51,135 nt of DNA from Clostridiales bacterium (GTDB lineage: Bacteria; Bacillota; Clostridia; Christensenellales; Borkfalkiaceae), in assembly GCA_003538975.1 (NCBI GenBank), contig DPQQ01000003.1:119858-170992 (forward strand), written 5' to 3'. Numbering within the stretch: position 1 is the first letter of the stretch; every line of letters starts with the position of its first letter. Below the pieces are notes generated by a model. The model ran no database searches. It saw only the letters and a program-made list of their open reading frames with translations, and had not been told where the DNA came from. The position numbers and the translations under genes were made by a program. Positions 47,790 to 51,135 of the stretch are shown here, piece after piece.

Positions 47790-48515
47790 ATGAAAGTAAT
47801 CGTTACCAAAAATTATGACGAAATGTCCGAAAAGGCATTCAAAATCGTAAAAGAAGTAGTAGTTAATAATAAAAACGCAGTTCTCGGACTCGCTACCGGC
47901 AGCACCCCCCTGGGGCTTTACGCCGAAATGATAAAAGACCATAAAGAAAACGGAACTTCTTATAAGGACGTAAAAACTCTCAATCTCGACGAATACGCCG
48001 GACTTGACGTTACGAGCGATCAGTCGTACGTTTACTTTATGAGAGAGAACTTATTCAAACATATAGACATCGACCTTAACAACACTCATATTGAAAACGG
48101 CAAGGCTGTTAATAGGGAACTCGAGTGTAAAAACTACAACGAACTTATCGAAGAATTACCGAGAAATCTTCAGATTCTGGGTATAGGCAGCAACGGACAT
48201 ATAGCTTTCAACGAACCCGGCACCGCTTTTGACAGCGAAACGCATATAGTTGACCTTACCGAAAGCACCATAAAGGACAATTCGAGATTGTTTGAAAGGA
48301 TAGAGGACGTACCCCGTCAGGCTTTTACGATGGGACTTAAAAACATTATGCATGCGAAGAAAATAGTCGTTCTGGCGAGCGGCGCGAATAAGGCGAAGGC
48401 GGTTTACGGCATGCTTAAAGGTCCCGTTACTGAAGCTCTCCCCGCGAGCGTATTGCAGCTTCATCCCGACTGCACTCTTATTGTAGACGAAGCGGCGTAC
48501 TCTTTAATGAAATAA
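47790..48515 (+). CDS. nagB: Glucosamine-6-phosphate deaminase
   Basis: A 241-residue enzyme converting glucosamine-6-phosphate to fructose-6-phosphate and ammonia. Evidence: LGLATGSTPLGLY (phosphate loop), NLDEYAGL (catalytic Asp), GIGSNGHIAFNEPG (catalytic His/Glu region) and QAFTMGLKNI. Length matches the short Bacillota NagB. GGAGG sets the start. A TATAAT at 47731 is the likely -10, with a poorly matched -35. nagA is not adjacent. Confidence 0.96.
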   Translation: MKVIVTKNYDEMSEKAFKIVKEVVVNNKNAVLGLATGSTPLGLYAEMIKDHKENGTSYKDVKTLNLDEYAGLDVTSDQSYVYFMRENLFKHIDIDLNNTHIENGKAVNRELECKNYNELIEELPRNLQILGIGSNGHIAFNEPGTAFDSETHIVDLTESTIKDNSRLFERIEDVPRQAFTMGLKNIMHAKKIVVLASGANKAKAVYGMLKGPVTEALPASVLQLHPDCTLIVDEAAYSLMK

Positions 48516-48533
48516 AAATTATATTTGGCGTGA

Positions 48534-48549
48534 TTTCGGCGGTACAGGT
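48534..48549 (-). repeat. Intergenic repeat copy 6
   Basis: On the minus strand, ACCTGTACCGCCGAAA, one mismatch from the consensus, preceded by TTTTACACA. It lies 19 bases after the nagB stop. Confidence 0.72.
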
Positions 48550-48581
48550 TGTGTAAAATACCACTATCGGTTTGCAAAAAT

Positions 48582-48619
48582 AAAAAGCATCTTCGGAAAG
48601 TTCCGGAGATGCTTTTTTT
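48582..48619. terminator. Bidirectional terminator between nagB and tRNA-Arg
   Basis: AAAAAGCATCT-CGGAA pairs with TTCCG-AGATGCTTTTT around AG. On the minus strand it begins right at the tRNA CCA. Confidence 0.93.
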
Positions 48620-48695
48620 GGTACGCCCGACGGGGTTCGAACCCACAACCGTCAGAATCGGAATCTGAAACTCTATCCAATTGAGCTACGGGCGT
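48619..48695 (-). tRNA. tRNA-Arg (anticodon CCG)
   Basis: A 77-base cloverleaf on the minus strand. The acceptor stem pairs ACGCCCG with CGGGCGT. The D arm starts GCTC. The anticodon stem is TCAGA/TCTGA with loop TTCCGAT, anticodon CCG reading CGG. The T loop is TTCGAAC. CCA is encoded. Two wobble pairs lie in the T stem. A terminator follows directly. Confidence 0.94.
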
Positions 48696-48805
48696 ATGCT
48701 ACCGTATTTAGTATTTTGTTATGTTATATTTCCGATATTTATTTTTATTTTACTGTATATTATTATATATTATGTAGTAAGTAAATAATATTATATAAAA
48801 ATTCT

Positions 48806-48838
48806 GATTATACAAAGATTATATAAAGATTATACAAA
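48806..48838. repeat. Three tandem 11-bp repeats
   Basis: GATTATACAAA, GATTATATAAA and GATTATACAAA stand head to tail in the 400-base gap between tRNA-Arg and mnmA. The period is close to one helical turn. The rest of the gap is AT-rich without clear structure, apart from the mnmA promoter. Confidence 0.8.
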
Positions 48839-49019
48839 AATCGACGCTGAACTTTGCGGTAAGCAAAATTCTTGCAACAAACAAAAACGTTTTGTCGGTT
48901 TTTATTATAGCACGCTTTCGGTTATAATTCAATAAAAAATCCGGTAAAAATGCGGCAAAATAGTTCGTGCGGGTTTAGCCTAGTTTACATACCAAATTTG
49001 CAAAAGGCTTTTTGTATAA

Positions 49020-49048
49020 TTGCAAAAACGGTTTTATTGTGTTAAACT
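49020..49048 (+). promoter_or_regulatory. Possible sigma-A promoter of mnmA
   Basis: TTGCAA (49020-49025), 17 bases, TAAACT (49043-49048). A TATAAT at 49015 lacks a spaced -35. Confidence 0.55.
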
Positions 49049-49097
49049 GTGTATTGAATCCGAAAAAGAGGATTCGGCGAAAAATCGGAGGCTAAAC

Positions 49098-50192
49098 ATG
49101 GCAAAAAAAGTTGTTGTCGGAATGAGCGGCGGAGTGGATAGCTCGGTAGCCGCGCTTCTTCTCAAAAAGCAGGGGTACGACGTCGTCGGGCTTTTTATGA
49201 ATAACTGGGAAGAAACGGACGAAAACGGACGCTGTACCGCCGAAGACGATTACGCCGATGTCAGAAGAGTTTCTAACCTTCTCGACATTCCTTATTTTAC
49301 CGTTAATTTTGCAAAAGAATACGAGCAGCGGGTGTTTTCGTACTTTCTGGAAGAATACAACGCCGGCAGAACGCCCAATCCGGACGTTTTGTGCAACAGA
49401 GAGATCAAGTTCAAAGATTTCAAGGACTACGCTTATTCGCTCGGCGCAGATTATATCGCCACCGGGCATTATTGCGGAATCCGCCACGAGGACGGCGTTC
49501 ACTATCTTTTGAAGGCGAAAGATCAGAATAAAGATCAGACGTACTTTTTAAATCAGCTTTCGCAAAAACAGCTTGAAAACGTTTTGTTTCCGCTTGCCGA
49601 TCTCGACAAGTCCGAAGTCCGTCGCATAGCGGAAGAGAACGGGCTCGCCACCGCGAAGAAAAAAGATTCTACTGGGATCTGTTTTATCGGAGAAAGAAAT
49701 TTCCGCAACTTTTTGCAGACGTACATTCCGAACAAAAAAGGATTGATAATGACCACCGACGGAAAAATCATCGGCGAACACATAGGACTTATGTACTATA
49801 CGATCGGTCAGAGAAAGGGACTCGGCATCGGCGGACAGAAGAACGACGACGGCGGAAGATTTTTCGTTATCGAAAAGGATCTTAAAAACAATATCCTTTA
49901 CGTCGCGCATGGCTCGGAAGACAGACTTTACTCCGACGGACTTATCATGAAGTCCTGTAACTGGATACCTTCCAAACCCTCTTCGGACGAATTTGAGTGT
50001 ACGGCAAAGTTCCGCTACCGTCAGCCCGAACAGAAAGTCAAGGTCAGAATTTTACCGGATCGTATCGAAGTGAAATTTTTCGAAAAACAACGAGCCATTA
50101 CCGAAGGGCAGTACGCGGTATTCTACGACGGTGAAAAGTGCATCGGCGGCGGCGTTATCGAAAAGGCTGTTTTCGGCAACTTTGAAAAATAA
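49098..50192 (+). CDS. mnmA: tRNA-specific 2-thiouridylase
   Basis: A 364-residue enzyme that thiolates U34 of tRNA-Lys, -Glu and -Gln. Evidence: PP-loop VVGMSGGVDSSVAALLLK, the first catalytic Cys in NPDVLCNREIKF, the second in DSTGICFIGERNFRNFL, and the C-terminal beta-barrels. Length matches the family. GGAGG decides the ATG at 49098, and a longer in-frame reading would run into the promoter. It is monocistronic, closed by a terminator at 50233. Confidence 0.96.
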   Translation: MAKKVVVGMSGGVDSSVAALLLKKQGYDVVGLFMNNWEETDENGRCTAEDDYADVRRVSNLLDIPYFTVNFAKEYEQRVFSYFLEEYNAGRTPNPDVLCNREIKFKDFKDYAYSLGADYIATGHYCGIRHEDGVHYLLKAKDQNKDQTYFLNQLSQKQLENVLFPLADLDKSEVRRIAEENGLATAKKKDSTGICFIGERNFRNFLQTYIPNKKGLIMTTDGKIIGEHIGLMYYTIGQRKGLGIGGQKNDDGGRFFVIEKDLKNNILYVAHGSEDRLYSDGLIMKSCNWIPSKPSSDEFECTAKFRYRQPEQKVKVRILPDRIEVKFFEKQRAITEGQYAVFYDGEKCIGGGVIEKAVFGNFEK

Positions 50193-50232
50193 TCCGAAAC
50201 GAGAACGAAACGCAATTAATTTTTTTATAAAC

Positions 50233-50262
50233 TAAAAGAGCGACAGTCCGTTGCTCTTTTTA
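50233..50262 (+). terminator. Intrinsic terminator after mnmA
   Basis: AAAAGAGC-AC pairs with GT-GCTCTTTT around AGTCC, followed by TATTTTTAA. Confidence 0.87.
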
Positions 50263-50608
50263 TATTTTTAATTTTTGCATTGTCTTATGCTGTCTTGTGT
50301 TGTTGCGAAGTTGTCAGACGTTCCATTTAAATTAAATATCCGGATATAGATATAAATAAAATGAACTATATAATTAAAAATCAGATCAAAAATAAAAGCC
50401 GTTTAGCTTAAAAGTTTTAACAGGTCGGCAAACCGCCCGCTACGACGTACGGACGCCATAGCCGCATTTGTTTTTGCAAAAACAAAAAACCGAAATTTAA
50501 GGTTTTAAAACGAATTGTGTGTTTTTCATGCGAAAAGCACTATATTTTGTAGTATTTTGACCTTTTAAAAGTTTTTAAAAAAAAGTTTAAAAACATTCGA
50601 AAAAACGT

Positions 50609-50637
50609 TTGACTTATAAATTTATATATGGTATCAT
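50609..50637 (+). promoter_or_regulatory. rRNA operon promoter P1
   Basis: TTGACT (50609-50614), 17 bases, TATCAT (50632-50637). Between the mnmA terminator and this point (50263-50608) I see no gene or clear structure. Confidence 0.8.
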
Positions 50638-50765
50638 AATGCAGCCTTGAGAGAGGAAACGGGTTAATAAGCAAATCGCTTGATAAATACTTGATGTTCC
50701 TAATTCTCGAATCGCAGGTTTATCCGATAACGATAAAAAAATCTTAAAAAACTTTTGAAAAACAG

Positions 50766-50794
50766 TTGACTTTAAGATTTGGGTATGTTAATAT
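50766..50794 (+). promoter_or_regulatory. rRNA operon promoter P2
   Basis: TTGACT (50766-50771), 17 bases, TAATAT (50789-50794), 157 bases after P1. It shares a preceding AAAAA-rich stretch with P1, like an UP element. Confidence 0.75.
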
Positions 50795-51016
50795 AGATAA
50801 GCTGTCGCGAAGATGGCAAGTCAATCGCTATTGACTTTATCGCAGATTAAAAACTGAATAGATGGAAATAAGACAAATTGTTTTTTTGCAAAAAGTTTCT
50901 GTCAAATTTTATTTGAGTATATATGTACTTAAAACAAAACAGTCATAAATGACAAAGCGCTATAATAGCGAAAATCGTTAGAGCAGTTGAATCGTAAGAT
51001 TCGGCTTTAAATAATT

Positions 51017-51135
51017 AAACTCAAGAGTTTGATTCTGGCTCAGGACGAACGCTGGCGGTGTGCTTAATACATGCAAGTCGAGCGGAGTTAAGAAGCTTGC
51101 TTTTTAACTTAGCGGCGGACGGGTGAGTAACGCGT
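51017..51135 (+). rRNA. 16S ribosomal RNA, 5' end (partial)
   Basis: The sequence contains the universal AGAGTTTGATTCTGGCTCAG, then GACGAACGCTGGCGG and ACGGGTGAGTAACGCGT. The mature 5' end is placed by alignment of the AGAGTTTGAT block. The gene runs off the right edge. Confidence 0.97.

Noticed and set aside
48806..48838. CRISPR array
   Set aside because: The 11-bp units are contiguous with no spacers and no cas genes are present.

Overview
The window comes from a spore-forming member of the Bacillota, most likely an uncultured Clostridia. The evidence is spo0A, spoIIR, sleB, ypeB, CotF-type coat proteins, a SPOCS/LysM protein and veg, together with an anaerobic (class III) ribonucleotide reductase, strong AGGAGG ribosome-binding sites and canonical TTGACA/TATAAT promoters with 17-bp spacers. 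The 16S rRNA start at the right edge fits Clostridia. I cannot assign an order from this sequence alone.

Layout. 1-6.7 kb: the end of rpsI, a hypothetical gene, a membrane-anchored endonuclease/exonuclease/phosphatase-fold protein, a large lipoprotein, two CotF-like coat genes, and queT under a preQ1-I riboswitch. 6.7-12.1 kb (minus strand): a DUF378 membrane protein, a trigger-factor-like protein without the ribosome-binding domain, ispE, SPOCS/LysM, veg and two zinc-ribbon proteins. 12.6-17 kb: spo0A, then divergently spoIIR, sleB and ypeB. 17-26.8 kb: rplI, greA, lysS, tmk, holB, ricT, ferredoxin, trmN6 and rsmI, a housekeeping cluster close to the tmk-rsmI order of Bacillus. 27-29.2 kb: a Na+/Ca2+-exchanger-family gene behind a likely Mn2+ (yybP-ykoY) riboswitch, then a YwaF-like membrane protein.

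29.4-34.1 kb is the accessory part. It holds an XRE regulator with an ImmA/IrrE metalloprotease, a DUF4417 protein coupled to an MGGRG-type protein and a small partner, and then a run of six small acidic immunity-like genes. Just before the first of these six lies what looks like the 3' stub of a toxin gene. Base composition is visibly more AT-rich here.

34.1-50.2 kb returns to core genes: M18 aminopeptidase, dut, an MFS transporter, a TetR regulator, a YitT protein, a MORN-repeat protein, trxB, nrdD and nrdG (with paired NrdR boxes and a leader terminator), a TPR/DUF4037 pair, nagB, tRNA-Arg(CCG) and mnmA. The window ends with tandem rrn promoters and the first ~119 bases of a 16S rRNA.

Points most worth following: Spo0A has Glu in place of all three receiver aspartates; a ~16-bp motif (ACCTGTRTCGSCGAAA) recurs six times, only between genes; the immunity array carries a toxin remnant; and the nrd locus has two NrdR boxes exactly 31 bp apart plus a terminator in the nrdD leader.
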